Assembly (NCBI GenBank): GCA_004292755.1
Contig: RDXE01000058.1
Location: forward strand, 1-40,091
From: Alphaproteobacteria bacterium
Lineage (GTDB): Bacteria > Pseudomonadota > Alphaproteobacteria > Elsterales > Elsteraceae
Length of the DNA stretch: 40,091 nt
Direction of reading: 5' to 3'
The notes beneath the pieces are model-generated. The model did no database searches, was not told the DNA's origin, and worked only from the letters and a program-made list of their open reading frames with translations. Each line of letters opens with the position of its first letter. The first letter of the stretch is position 1. A program made the translations under genes and the position numbers. Shown here in pieces: positions 24,956-32,297 of this stretch.

Positions 24956-26554
24956 TCAGGGCTGCTGGCGCTGATACATACGCACCCCGTCGATCTGGGT
25001 CAGTAGTCGGTAGGACTGCCATTCCACAGAAAATCTGGGGTCTCTGCGGAAATAGTCCAGATAGTCAAAGGCCACGCCGCGAAAGGCCCCTTCGCGCGCC
25101 GCATCCTGCACCACGACCAGAGCTGGTCGATGGCGCACGATGTCTGCGGCGATGGACCGAAACAGCAGGTTCTCCGCGTGGCCCATCGCTTCAGGTGACC
25201 GGTAGTTGGCTCGCTGGCTGCCGTCGCCAGGCCCAGCATAGAGTGCCGGCAGCAGCCACAGGCTCATCCAACGCATTGCGGAGGTGGCTCCGGCATGGTT
25301 CAGCACGGGGTACTGCGGATGGATCGAACTGGACAGCCACAGCACCGTGCGCCCACCCGCCCGCTCGGTCACCACGGCCGCAAGGCGGCCTGTGACACTG
25401 TCGGCATAGCGGACCTGGGCGGCGAATGGTGGCGCTAAGGCACCCGACAAGAACCAAACCAGCGCGGCTACGGCTGCCACCGCGGAGGCGACGGGCGCAC
25501 TCGCACCGGTCCCGACCCGGCGCCGGTCAATCATGGCATCGATCAGCGCGCCCAGCGCGAGGCCAGCCAGAATCACCACGGCCCCGCGGGCGGCGACGAA
25601 GTGGTAGTCCCAGCCCTTCGCTTGAAAGAAGCCCGCCAAGGTAAGCGCCACAGCCCAGACCAACAACGGCTGCGCAAGCGCTGATGGCACGCTGCGTGTC
25701 AGCACCGAGAACCCGATGATCGCAATCGTCAGCGGCAGGACCTGATCGCCCATCAACAGCGCCGGAATGACGGCGAGCGAAAAGCTTTGGTAGTGGTCCT
25801 GCACCAGCGGTACGACGAACCCCATGTACTCGGGCATCGCGATCAGCACCGCGAACAGATAGGCCGCCAGCGCGGTGAGGATGGTCAGCGGCACCCGGTG
25901 CAGCAGCGAGGTGAAGCCGAGGCGGGCCATCGCCAGCCCCTCCATCATCACCGGCACCAGCAGAAAGTATGGCTTCAGCGCGATCCCAATCGCCGCGAGC
26001 ATTGCCACGGTGATGTCCAGCACCATCGCAGGCTGCGCAGTGGCGCCTGCCAACCGCGTCATGGTCAACACCAGATAGGGCAGGGTGAGGATCAGCAACA
26101 GATGCTCACGCTGACCAAAGCTGTGCGCTGGCAGCACGTTCAGGGCAAACAGCGCCATGGAGGCGATCAGGAGCTGAGTGACTGGTCCCAGTTGGGCCAT
26201 CAATGGCTGAGCCAGCCGGATGGTCAACGCCACCGATGCAACGGTCAGCGCCAGCACCGTCGCCACGAAGCTTTGCGGCGTTGGAATCGACAGCGCATCG
26301 GCCAGCAGCACAGCCGGGATGTTCAGCCAGAACACCATCGGCGGGTTAACGTCGATCAAATCGGTGTACAGCGTCTCGCCTGCCAGCATGCGCCGTGTGA
26401 AGGCCAGCAGTGCCCCAACATCATGGTTGAGCGGTGGCCAGAACTGACCCAGGCCCCACAGTGCAGGAACTGCCAACAGCGCAATCACCAGCGGCCTTGG
26501 TACGGCAAGGCCAGCACTGTGGAGCGCGGGACGAGAGGCACTGGAGGCGGGCAC
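24956..26554 (-). CDS. GT39/ArnT-like membrane glycosyltransferase
   Basis: A 532-residue polytopic protein (about ten or more membrane helices) of the GT39/PMT/ArnT type, which transfers sugars from polyprenyl-phosphate donors on the periplasmic side. The first external loop has the acidic motif NHDVGALLAFTRRMLAGETLYTDLIDVNPPMVFWLNIP, with the acid after the first helix and the conserved N-P-P-M. The soluble C-terminus (about 470-530) is short. It is divergent from the cupin gene 26774 and near the GT2 that would make its donor. The acceptor (lipid A, protein or polysaccharide) is unknown. It also resembles hypothetical dolichyl-phosphate-mannose mannosyltransferases. Confidence 0.75.
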   Translation of the reverse strand: MPASSASRPALHSAGLAVPRPLVIALLAVPALWGLGQFWPPLNHDVGALLAFTRRMLAGETLYTDLIDVNPPMVFWLNIPAVLLADALSIPTPQSFVATVLALTVASVALTIRLAQPLMAQLGPVTQLLIASMALFALNVLPAHSFGQREHLLLILTLPYLVLTMTRLAGATAQPAMVLDITVAMLAAIGIALKPYFLLVPVMMEGLAMARLGFTSLLHRVPLTILTALAAYLFAVLIAMPEYMGFVVPLVQDHYQSFSLAVIPALLMGDQVLPLTIAIIGFSVLTRSVPSALAQPLLVWAVALTLAGFFQAKGWDYHFVAARGAVVILAGLALGALIDAMIDRRRVGTGASAPVASAVAAVAALVWFLSGALAPPFAAQVRYADSVTGRLAAVVTERAGGRTVLWLSSSIHPQYPVLNHAGATSAMRWMSLWLLPALYAGPGDGSQRANYRSPEAMGHAENLLFRSIAADIVRHRPALVVVQDAAREGAFRGVAFDYLDYFRRDPRFSVEWQSYRLLTQIDGVRMYQRQQP

Positions 26555-26705
26555 GGATCAACAAATCCTTCTGGATGCAACGGCGCAGAAGGTAGCGGTC
26601 TGTGCTCAGCCGACCAATTCCGAACGCATGAGCAGGAGATTACAAATTCTTAAGTCGGCGCAATGCCAGCCTCTCCGTCAGGTAACGTGGTTGTCAGGCG
26701 AGATT

Positions 26706-26715
26706 GTGCTAGCAC
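26706..26715. repeat. 10-bp palindrome in the divergent sugar promoter region
   Basis: GTGCTAGCAC is a perfect palindrome midway between the divergent starts of the GT39-like and the ketoisomerase genes. It could be an operator; no consensus of a named regulator was recognised. Confidence 0.35.
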
Positions 26716-26773
26716 CATCGGCAAGCGCGGCGACGAACTGCCGCGGAGTTGACCAGGACAGGAGGTCCTGACC

Positions 26774-27256
26774 ATGGCCGTTCCCACTGCCTACCCGCCT
26801 CTGGGGTCATCCCCCTTGTCGTCGCTGGAGGATGTTCGGGTCCTGAGCTTTCCCCTGCGGGAAGCAGCCGGGCGCCGCTTGGTCGCCATCGAGGGGCCAG
26901 GGCCAGACTACCCCCTACCCATTGCGCGGGTGTTCACCGTCAGCGCGATGGAGGCAGGCATTGTTGGTGGGCGCCACGCGCACCGGCGCTGTTCGCAGTT
27001 CCTGGTCGCCGTCCATGGCCGGGTGGAAGTCACCGCGCTGGCTGATCCAGAGCGTCCTGATGCCGTGTGCCGGGTGTTGCTGGACAGCCCCAACCTGGGC
27101 GTGCTGCTGCCGCCGGGCATCTGGGGGGAACAGCATTATCTCGACCCTGATGCGGTGCTGATGGTGCTGTGCGACCGACCCTACGAGGCCGCCGATTACA
27201 TCCGCGATTTCGAGGAGTTTCGCGCCTACCGCTCCTCGGCTTCGATGGTGGCCTGA
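26774..27256 (+). CDS. FdtA/WxcM-type sugar 3,4-ketoisomerase (cupin)
   Basis: Small beta-helix cupin related to FdtA, QdtA and Tyl1a, which convert dTDP-4-keto-6-deoxyglucose to the 3-keto isomer. The active-site line is VGGRHAHRRCSQFLVAVHGRVEV with catalytic histidines H68 and H70, and the family end VLMVLCDRPYEAADYIRDFEEFRAYR is complete. At 160 residues it is about 20 longer than FdtA, the excess lying at the N-terminus. AGGAGG lies upstream of the ATG. It starts a unit with the methyltransferase and GT2. Whether the product is the gluco or galacto isomer cannot be told here. Confidence 0.88.
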   Translation: MAVPTAYPPLGSSPLSSLEDVRVLSFPLREAAGRRLVAIEGPGPDYPLPIARVFTVSAMEAGIVGGRHAHRRCSQFLVAVHGRVEVTALADPERPDAVCRVLLDSPNLGVLLPPGIWGEQHYLDPDAVLMVLCDRPYEAADYIRDFEEFRAYRSSASMVA

Positions 27257-27261
27257 CCCCG

Positions 27262-28005
27262 ATGGACGCGCGCGAATACGAGAAGATGGCGGCCGTTGAG
27301 GCCCAGATGTGGTGGTACCAAGGCTTGCATCAGATGGTGCTGACGCTGATCGACGGCCTGTCGCTTCGCCCTGGGGCGCGGGTGTTGGATGCCGGCTGCG
27401 GCACTGGGGGTCTGCTGGCCCGGATTGCCGAGCGTCGGCCCGACCTGCGGCTCACCGGCTTTGATTTTGACGACGCCGCGGTCGCGTGGTCGCGTCGCAA
27501 AGCTGCGATTCCCCTGGTGGCAGCGTCGATCAACGCACTGCCATTTGCATCCGGGCAGTTTGAGGCTGTGGTATCGTGCGATGTGCTGTGCCACCGCTCT
27601 GTCGATCAGGCGGCTGCTTTGGCCGACATCGCGCGGGTGCTGGCACCAGGTGGCCATGTCATTTTGAACCTGCCCGCCTATGACTGGATGTATTCAACCC
27701 ATGACCGCCGGGTGCACACGGCACGGCGCTACACGGTGGGTCGGGCCCGGCAGTCGCTGGCGGAGCATGGCTTGCGGGTCAGTCGTGGCGGCTATTGGAA
27801 CACGGGGCTGTTTCCGCTGATGGCGGTTCACCGCCTGTTGAGCCGGTCCAGCAGCGGCGATAGCGACGTTCACCTTTACCCCGCGCCGATTGAGGCGTTG
27901 TTCCGCCGGGTTGTGCTGACCGAGGCGTGGCTGGTGGGCAAGGGGGTGAATCTGCCCTACGGTGGCTCGGTTCTGGTCGTGGCGGAGAAGGTAGGGCATG
28001 TCTGA
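27262..28005 (+). CDS. SAM-dependent methyltransferase (class I)
   Basis: A 247-residue class I methyltransferase. Motif I is VLDAGCGTGG (residues 41-50), followed by LTGFDFDDAAVAW and a post-motif line FEAVVSCDVLCHRSVD, then VLAPGGHVILNLPAYDWMYSTHDRRVHTARRYT. The opening EYEKMAAVEAQMWWYQGLHQ and the D-x-R-V-H-x-x-R-R-Y line are typical of methyltransferases found in surface-glycan clusters. It begins five bases after the ketoisomerase and overlaps the GT2 gene by eight bases, so it should act in the same pathway. Possible targets are an amino group of the sugar or the lipid-linked product; neither is shown. ATG at 27262 is chosen for spacing and N-terminal fit. Confidence 0.85.
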   Translation: MDAREYEKMAAVEAQMWWYQGLHQMVLTLIDGLSLRPGARVLDAGCGTGGLLARIAERRPDLRLTGFDFDDAAVAWSRRKAAIPLVAASINALPFASGQFEAVVSCDVLCHRSVDQAAALADIARVLAPGGHVILNLPAYDWMYSTHDRRVHTARRYTVGRARQSLAEHGLRVSRGGYWNTGLFPLMAVHRLLSRSSSGDSDVHLYPAPIEALFRRVVLTEAWLVGKGVNLPYGGSVLVVAEKVGHV

Positions 28006-28969
28006 TTACGCGCTGTCGGTGGTGATCCCAGTCTACAACGGTGCGCGCACCATCGGGCGAGTGGTTGAGGCCTTGGCCTCCCTGCCCATCGCCAACCAGA
28101 TGGAAGTGGTGCTGACCTATGACGGCAGCCCCGATGACAGCCTTGCGGTCTGCCTCGCCCTTGCGGAGGAGGGCAAGCTGCCGATTACGGTTGTCGAGCA
28201 CGCCCGCAACTACGGCGAGCACAATGCCGTGATGAGCGGCCTGCGCCACGCCCGTGGCGCCTATATCGTCACCATGGATGATGACCTGCAAAACCCACCG
28301 GAAGAGGTGCAGCGCCTGTTTGAGCATGCACGCGACGGCGGCTATGACGTCGTCTATTCCTACTACGAGACCAAGGAGCATGAGAGCTGGCGCAACCTCG
28401 GCTCCCGCCTGACCAACTGGGTGGCGGGGGTGCTGATGGACAAGCCGAAAGGTCTCTATCTCTCCAGCTTCCGATGCATGAGCGCCTTTGTGGCGCGCGA
28501 GATCACCCGCAACACCGGCCCGTTTCCCTATGTCGACGGTTTGATTTTGCAGGTGACGCAGCGCATCGGCACGTTGAAGGTGCGCCATCTGCCGCGGGCG
28601 GAGGGGCAGTCCAACTATACACTCGCGCGCCTGTTCCGGCTGTTCATGTCAATGGCGCTCAACTTCTCCGCCATCCCGTTGCGCGCGGCCACTCTCCTCG
28701 GTCTTGCGATGGGGGCGGTTGGCTTCCTGGCTCTGATCATCGTGCTGATCGAGGTTCTATTCGGCACGCCGCCCACCGGCTGGGCCTCCACCATCGCGAT
28801 TCTGTTGGTGGTGGCTGGTGTCCAGCTCCTGATGCTGGGCGTGATTGGCGAGTATCTTGGCCGGTTGTTCCTCACCATCAACCAGCGTCCGCAATCCACC
28901 GTTCGTCACGTTGTCCGCGGTCGCCTGGCCCGTGATGATCGCACGCTGCGCGAAACCGACGCGGTGTAG
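27998..28969 (+). CDS. Polyprenyl-phosphate glycosyltransferase (GT2, GtrB/ArnC-like)
   Basis: A 323-residue GT2 enzyme. The GT-A domain has LSVVIPVYNGARTIGRVVE, VLTYDGSPDDSL, NYGEHNAVMSGLRHARG and the metal motif VTMDDDLQNPPEEV (residues 94-96 DDD). It ends with two membrane helices (about 230-295, LLGLAMGAVGFLALIIVLIEVLF and TIAILLVVAGVQLLMLGVIGEYLGRLFL). This is the design of GtrB, DPM1 and ArnC, which load a sugar onto undecaprenyl or other polyprenyl phosphate at the cytoplasmic face. It is translationally coupled to the methyltransferase. It would supply a GT39-like enzyme after flipping. Confidence 0.88.
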   Translation: MSDYALSVVIPVYNGARTIGRVVEALASLPIANQMEVVLTYDGSPDDSLAVCLALAEEGKLPITVVEHARNYGEHNAVMSGLRHARGAYIVTMDDDLQNPPEEVQRLFEHARDGGYDVVYSYYETKEHESWRNLGSRLTNWVAGVLMDKPKGLYLSSFRCMSAFVAREITRNTGPFPYVDGLILQVTQRIGTLKVRHLPRAEGQSNYTLARLFRLFMSMALNFSAIPLRAATLLGLAMGAVGFLALIIVLIEVLFGTPPTGWASTIAILLVVAGVQLLMLGVIGEYLGRLFLTINQRPQSTVRHVVRGRLARDDRTLRETDAV

Positions 28970-28993
28970 GGGGCAGGCACACCATCATCGCAC

Positions 28994-29034
28994 AAAAAAG
29001 CCCGCCGACACTGGGTCCCCAGCGTCGGCGGGCT
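28994..29034 (-). terminator. Rho-independent terminator of the DegT gene
   Basis: On the minus strand an 11-bp perfect stem (arms 28999-29009 and 29024-29034), with a further CTGG/CCAG pairing inside, is followed by six T residues. It lies 18 bases past the aminotransferase stop. The stem would also form on the plus strand but without a U-tract, so the GT2 transcript may be stopped only partly. Confidence 0.88.
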
Positions 29035-29052
29035 CGGCAGCTGCGTGAGGGC

Positions 29053-30243
29053 TTACTCGGCGGCCAAGGCCATGCGGTAGAAGCCGCGGATGCCGTCGAT
29101 TACGCGGTCGACATCCTGATCCGACAGTTCGGGGTACATCGGCAGGCTGAGGATGTCGTGGACGATCCGCTCCGTCACGGGTAGGGAGCAGGGGAATCGG
29201 TCGCGATAGGCCGGTTGCACGTGGACCGGTTCGGCATAGTGCAAGCCCGCATGGATGCCGCGGCTGGCGAGGTGGGCGCGCAATGCCTCCCGCTCTGGCG
29301 AGCGCAGCACATACAGGTGGTAGACATGGGCACAACCGGGCGCGTCACCCGGCAGGACCAGCGGCAGATCGGCCAAGGCCTGGGTGTAACGTCGGGCAAT
29401 CTCCCGCCGGCGGGCGGTTGTGGCATCCAGATGGCGCAGCTTCACGCGCAGAATGGCGGCCTGCAACTCATCTAGACGGCTGTTCCAGCCCGGCATCTCG
29501 GCATGCTGCGGACGCACCCAGCCATATTGGCGCAGTTGGCGCAAGCGATCAGCCAGTGCTGGGTCAGCCGTGATGACGATCCCACCATCCCCGATCCCGC
29601 CAAGATTCTTGGTTGGGTAGAGGCTGAAGCAGCCGACCACGCCAACCGAGCCAACCTTATGACCATTCCAGAGCGCACCATGGGCCTGGGCACAATCTTC
29701 GATCAGGTGCAGACTGTGACGGGTCGCAAGATCCAACAGTGGCCCAAGGTCGACCGGGTGACCATACAGATGCACGGCGACAATCGCCCGGGTGCGGGGC
29801 GAAATCGCCCGCGCCACACTTTCCGGGTCAAGGCCATAACGCTCGGCATCGATGTCGGCAAACACCGGCGTCGCCCCAGCCATTTCGATCGCCGCAACAG
29901 TCGCCACTGCGGTGTGTGCAGTGGTGATCACCTCATCCCCCGCCCCGATGTTGAGCGCGCGCAGGGCCAGATGAATGGCGTCGGTGCCATTGGCGACACC
30001 AATGCCATGTTGGCTGCCGCACCACGCCGCAAACTCGGCCTCAAATGCCTTCACCTCTGGACCAAGAATGTACACCTGCCCCTCCAGCACACGCTGGATG
30101 GCAGCGTCGATCTCAGTCTTGAAGGCCTGATACTGGGCGGCAGGGCGCGCAAAGTACAAGGGCTCCAGCGCGGTCTGGGCCTCCAGCTTCGGTTGAATGT
30201 CGACCGGCTGAGTGCGCACGAGCTTCAGGTCCGAGGTGGTCAC
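29053..30243 (-). CDS. DegT/DnrJ/EryC1/StrS-family sugar aminotransferase (FdtB-like)
   Basis: PLP-dependent sugar aminotransferase of 396 residues. Signature parts are GVANGTDAIHLALRALNIG (85-100), the PLP-ring acid in LIEDCAQAHGA (D183), and the Schiff-base lysine K212 in SLYPTKNLGGIGDGG. This last motif is typical of the 3-amino-3,6-dideoxyhexose branch (FdtB, QdtB, TylB). The GTG start at 30243 follows GGGGAGA. About 20 N-terminal residues are extra. It lies on the opposite strand from the ketoisomerase but only about 1.8 kb away, and together they would give a dTDP-3-amino sugar. A promoter between 30244 and 30433 is expected but no clear one was recognised. Confidence 0.9.
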   Translation of the reverse strand: MTTSDLKLVRTQPVDIQPKLEAQTALEPLYFARPAAQYQAFKTEIDAAIQRVLEGQVYILGPEVKAFEAEFAAWCGSQHGIGVANGTDAIHLALRALNIGAGDEVITTAHTAVATVAAIEMAGATPVFADIDAERYGLDPESVARAISPRTRAIVAVHLYGHPVDLGPLLDLATRHSLHLIEDCAQAHGALWNGHKVGSVGVVGCFSLYPTKNLGGIGDGGIVITADPALADRLRQLRQYGWVRPQHAEMPGWNSRLDELQAAILRVKLRHLDATTARRREIARRYTQALADLPLVLPGDAPGCAHVYHLYVLRSPEREALRAHLASRGIHAGLHYAEPVHVQPAYRDRFPCSLPVTERIVHDILSLPMYPELSDQDVDRVIDGIRGFYRMALAAE

Positions 30244-30413
30244 GATTGTCTCCCCACTGCACCGAACGGTCGAGGTTCCTGCCTGGACCGGCTGGCGGCG
30301 GGGCGCGTCATCTGGGCCTCCGTCACCGGCTAGGCCATACGATGGCGAGCAGCACCTGACCCGGTAAGTTAAACTTTGGCAATCTCAAGACCCAGTGGAT
30401 GATTTTTTTCAGC

Positions 30414-30428
30414 GGGGCTGCTAGCCCC
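30414..30428 (+). promoter_or_regulatory. Hairpin abutting the ribosome site of the first DMT gene
   Basis: GGGGCT and AGCCCC form a perfect 6-bp stem with a GCT loop. It ends immediately before AGGG, the only ribosome site of the ATG at 30434, and follows a run of seven T residues. It could limit ribosome access. Confidence 0.4.
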
Positions 30429-30433
30429 AGGGC

Positions 30434-30781
30434 ATGGTTCAACTGACCGATCTGCCGCTCTACCTGCTGTACTCGCTCGCGGGCACCAGCTCAGCCGGAT
30501 TGGCGAAAGCCGCAATCGCGCGCGCGCAAGCCCGGCAATGGTTGCCAGCCCTAGTGCGGGCGGGCGGTGGCGGAGGGGCTCTGCTTGCCAGCTTTGGGTT
30601 GTTGTATGTGTTGCTGCAAGACAGCGATCTGTCGGTAATGGTGCCGGTGGCAGTTGCCTCCAACATCGCAATGGCGGCACTGATCGCGCGCCTCGTGTTT
30701 CGCGAACGGCTGAGCCGGCAGAAGCTGGTTGGTATGGCGGTGATTGCAGCCGGGGTGATTGCCATCGGGTTGTCTGGGTGA
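30434..30781 (+). CDS. Small four-helix DMT protein, ArnE/EamA-like
   Basis: A 115-residue hydrophobic protein with about four membrane helices (segments at 7-22, 42-61, 68-87 and 96-114), ending in FRERLSRQKLVGMAVIAAGVIAIGLSG, the signature end of EamA/DMT half-transporters. It overlaps the next small gene by four bases (GTGA). A pair of such half-transporters in one operon matches ArnE/ArnF, which flip undecaprenyl-phosphate aminoarabinose. The substrate here is not known; proximity to a GT2 and a DegT gene suggests a lipid-linked amino sugar. Confidence 0.72.
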   Translation: MVQLTDLPLYLLYSLAGTSSAGLAKAAIARAQARQWLPALVRAGGGGGALLASFGLLYVLLQDSDLSVMVPVAVASNIAMAALIARLVFRERLSRQKLVGMAVIAAGVIAIGLSG

Positions 30782-31134
30782 TCGACGCAGCGCTCTATCT
30801 GGTCAGCGCGGCGTTGACCGCCATTGGCCTGACCCAAATCAAGCTGGCCGCCGCAGCAGGCGTGTTGGCACGGTTTGAGGTCTGGTCCTGGGCAGTGCTG
30901 GGCGGATGGTTCGCTGTCTATCTGGCGGGAATGGCGCTGTGGCTGGCGGCGATTGCCCGCAATCCCTTGTCCACCGCCTATCCCATTGGCATTGGCCTGT
31001 CGCTTGCCTCTGCCACCATCGCGGCATGGTGGTGGCTGGGGGAGGGGATCGGACCGCTGCGCCTTGCTGGCATTGCGCTGGTCTTGATTGGCGGGGTGCT
31101 TGTTGCCCGTGCCAGTGCAGGAGACGGGCACTAA
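30778..31134 (+). CDS. Second small four-helix DMT protein, ArnF-like
   Basis: A 118-residue partner of the preceding gene, starting with GTG inside its stop (GTGA). About four membrane helices can be seen: AALYLVSAALTAIGLTQIKLAAA, WAVLGGWFAVYLAGMALWLAAIARN, LSTAYPIGIGLSLASATIAAWWW and LRLAGIALVLIGGVLVARAS. The line LSTAYPIGIGLSLASATIAAWWWLGE is characteristic of SMR/EamA proteins (central glycine/proline region followed by W-x-x-x-E). Together with the upstream gene it forms a heterodimer-type transporter. The frame is shown by this similarity; longer frames that include it have no supporting start. Confidence 0.72.
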   Translation: MIDAALYLVSAALTAIGLTQIKLAAAAGVLARFEVWSWAVLGGWFAVYLAGMALWLAAIARNPLSTAYPIGIGLSLASATIAAWWWLGEGIGPLRLAGIALVLIGGVLVARASAGDGH

Positions 31135-31259
31135 GGGCGATTGGCATTGAGGATTGCGGTTTCTGCGCTTGTTCCGCACCTCCCCTCAGCGCTTGTTGGG
31201 GTCTTGCGCCGCCGCAAGCTGCTTGTCGCGCCGACGCCAACCTGACACGGAGCCCCGCC

Positions 31260-32297
31260 ATGGATCGCTTGAGCATTCCGATGCCGGATGATTGGCATGT
31301 GCACGTGCGCGATGGTGCGATGATGCAGGCCGTGGTGCCGTACACAGCGCGGCAGTTCGCGCGCGCAATCATCATGCCGAACCTTGTGCCGCCGGTGACC
31401 ACGGTGGCGGCAGCAATCGCGTATCGTGACCGGATTCTCGCCGCGGTCCCGCCCGGTGTGAGCTTTCAGCCCTTGATGACCTGCTACCTGACCGACGGCA
31501 TCGATCCCGATGAGGTCGCCCGTGGTTTCGAGGCTGGCGTGTGGGTGGCAGCCAAGCTTTACCCAGCCCATGCCACCACCAATTCCGCCCACGGGGTCAG
31601 TGCGATCCAGGCGATCCAGCCGGTGCTGGAGCGGATGGCGACCATCGGCATGCCGCTGCTGGTCCATGGCGAGGTGACCGACCGTCACGTCGATATCTTT
31701 GATCGGGAGGCGGTGTTCATACAGCGTGTGCTGCGCCCGCTGACCGAGGCGCTGCCAACCCTGCGCATCGTGCTGGAGCACATCACCACAGCCGAGGCCG
31801 TGGCGTTTGTGGAGCAGTCTGGTCCGACCATCGCAGCGACCATCACGGCGCATCACTTGATTATCAACCGCAATGCGCTGTTTGAGGGCGGCATCCGTCC
31901 GCACCTGTACTGTCTGCCGGTCGCCAAGCGCGAAACCCACCGGTTGGAGCTGCGGCGGGCCGCGGTTTCCGGCAATCCGAAGTTTTTTCTGGGCACGGAT
32001 TCAGCCCCCCATCCGACCCACGCCAAGGAGGCCGCCTGTGGCTGCGCTGGCATCTTCTCAGCCCCCGCAGCCATGGAGGCCTACGCGCAAGTGTTTGATG
32101 AGGAGGCAAAGCTCCCCCGATTGGAGGGTTTTGCCAGCCGCTTTGGCCCGGCCTTCTATCGCCTGCCGGTCAATGACCGCACCTTGACCCTGGAGCGCGG
32201 TCCCACTGACATAGCAGAGCGCATTGAGGCCGGTGGTGCATTCATCGTACCGTTCGGTGCAGGCACTGGTTTTGCGTGGCGGGTTCTGAATGGCTGA
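31260..32297 (+). CDS. pyrC: Class II dihydroorotase
   Basis: Closes carbamoyl-aspartate to dihydroorotate in pyrimidine synthesis. All metal-site residues of PyrC are present at a constant -3 offset from the E. coli enzyme: H13 and H15 (WHVHVRDG), the carbamylated K99 (AKLYPAHATTNS), H136 (LVHGEVTD), H174 (LEHITT) and D247 (FLGTDSAPH). The 345-residue length is normal. GGAG lies seven bases before the ATG. It follows the small transporter operon by 125 bases and its end overlaps the amidase gene by eight bases. Confidence 0.95.
   Translation: MDRLSIPMPDDWHVHVRDGAMMQAVVPYTARQFARAIIMPNLVPPVTTVAAAIAYRDRILAAVPPGVSFQPLMTCYLTDGIDPDEVARGFEAGVWVAAKLYPAHATTNSAHGVSAIQAIQPVLERMATIGMPLLVHGEVTDRHVDIFDREAVFIQRVLRPLTEALPTLRIVLEHITTAEAVAFVEQSGPTIAATITAHHLIINRNALFEGGIRPHLYCLPVAKRETHRLELRRAAVSGNPKFFLGTDSAPHPTHAKEAACGCAGIFSAPAAMEAYAQVFDEEAKLPRLEGFASRFGPAFYRLPVNDRTLTLERGPTDIAERIEAGGAFIVPFGAGTGFAWRVLNG

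Noticed and set aside
24946-24964. CCCTGA/TCAGGG inverted repeat at the 3' end of the GT39-like gene
   Set aside because: It includes the stop codon, has no U-tract, and the intervening AAGGAGG makes chance or coding constraint as likely as a terminator.
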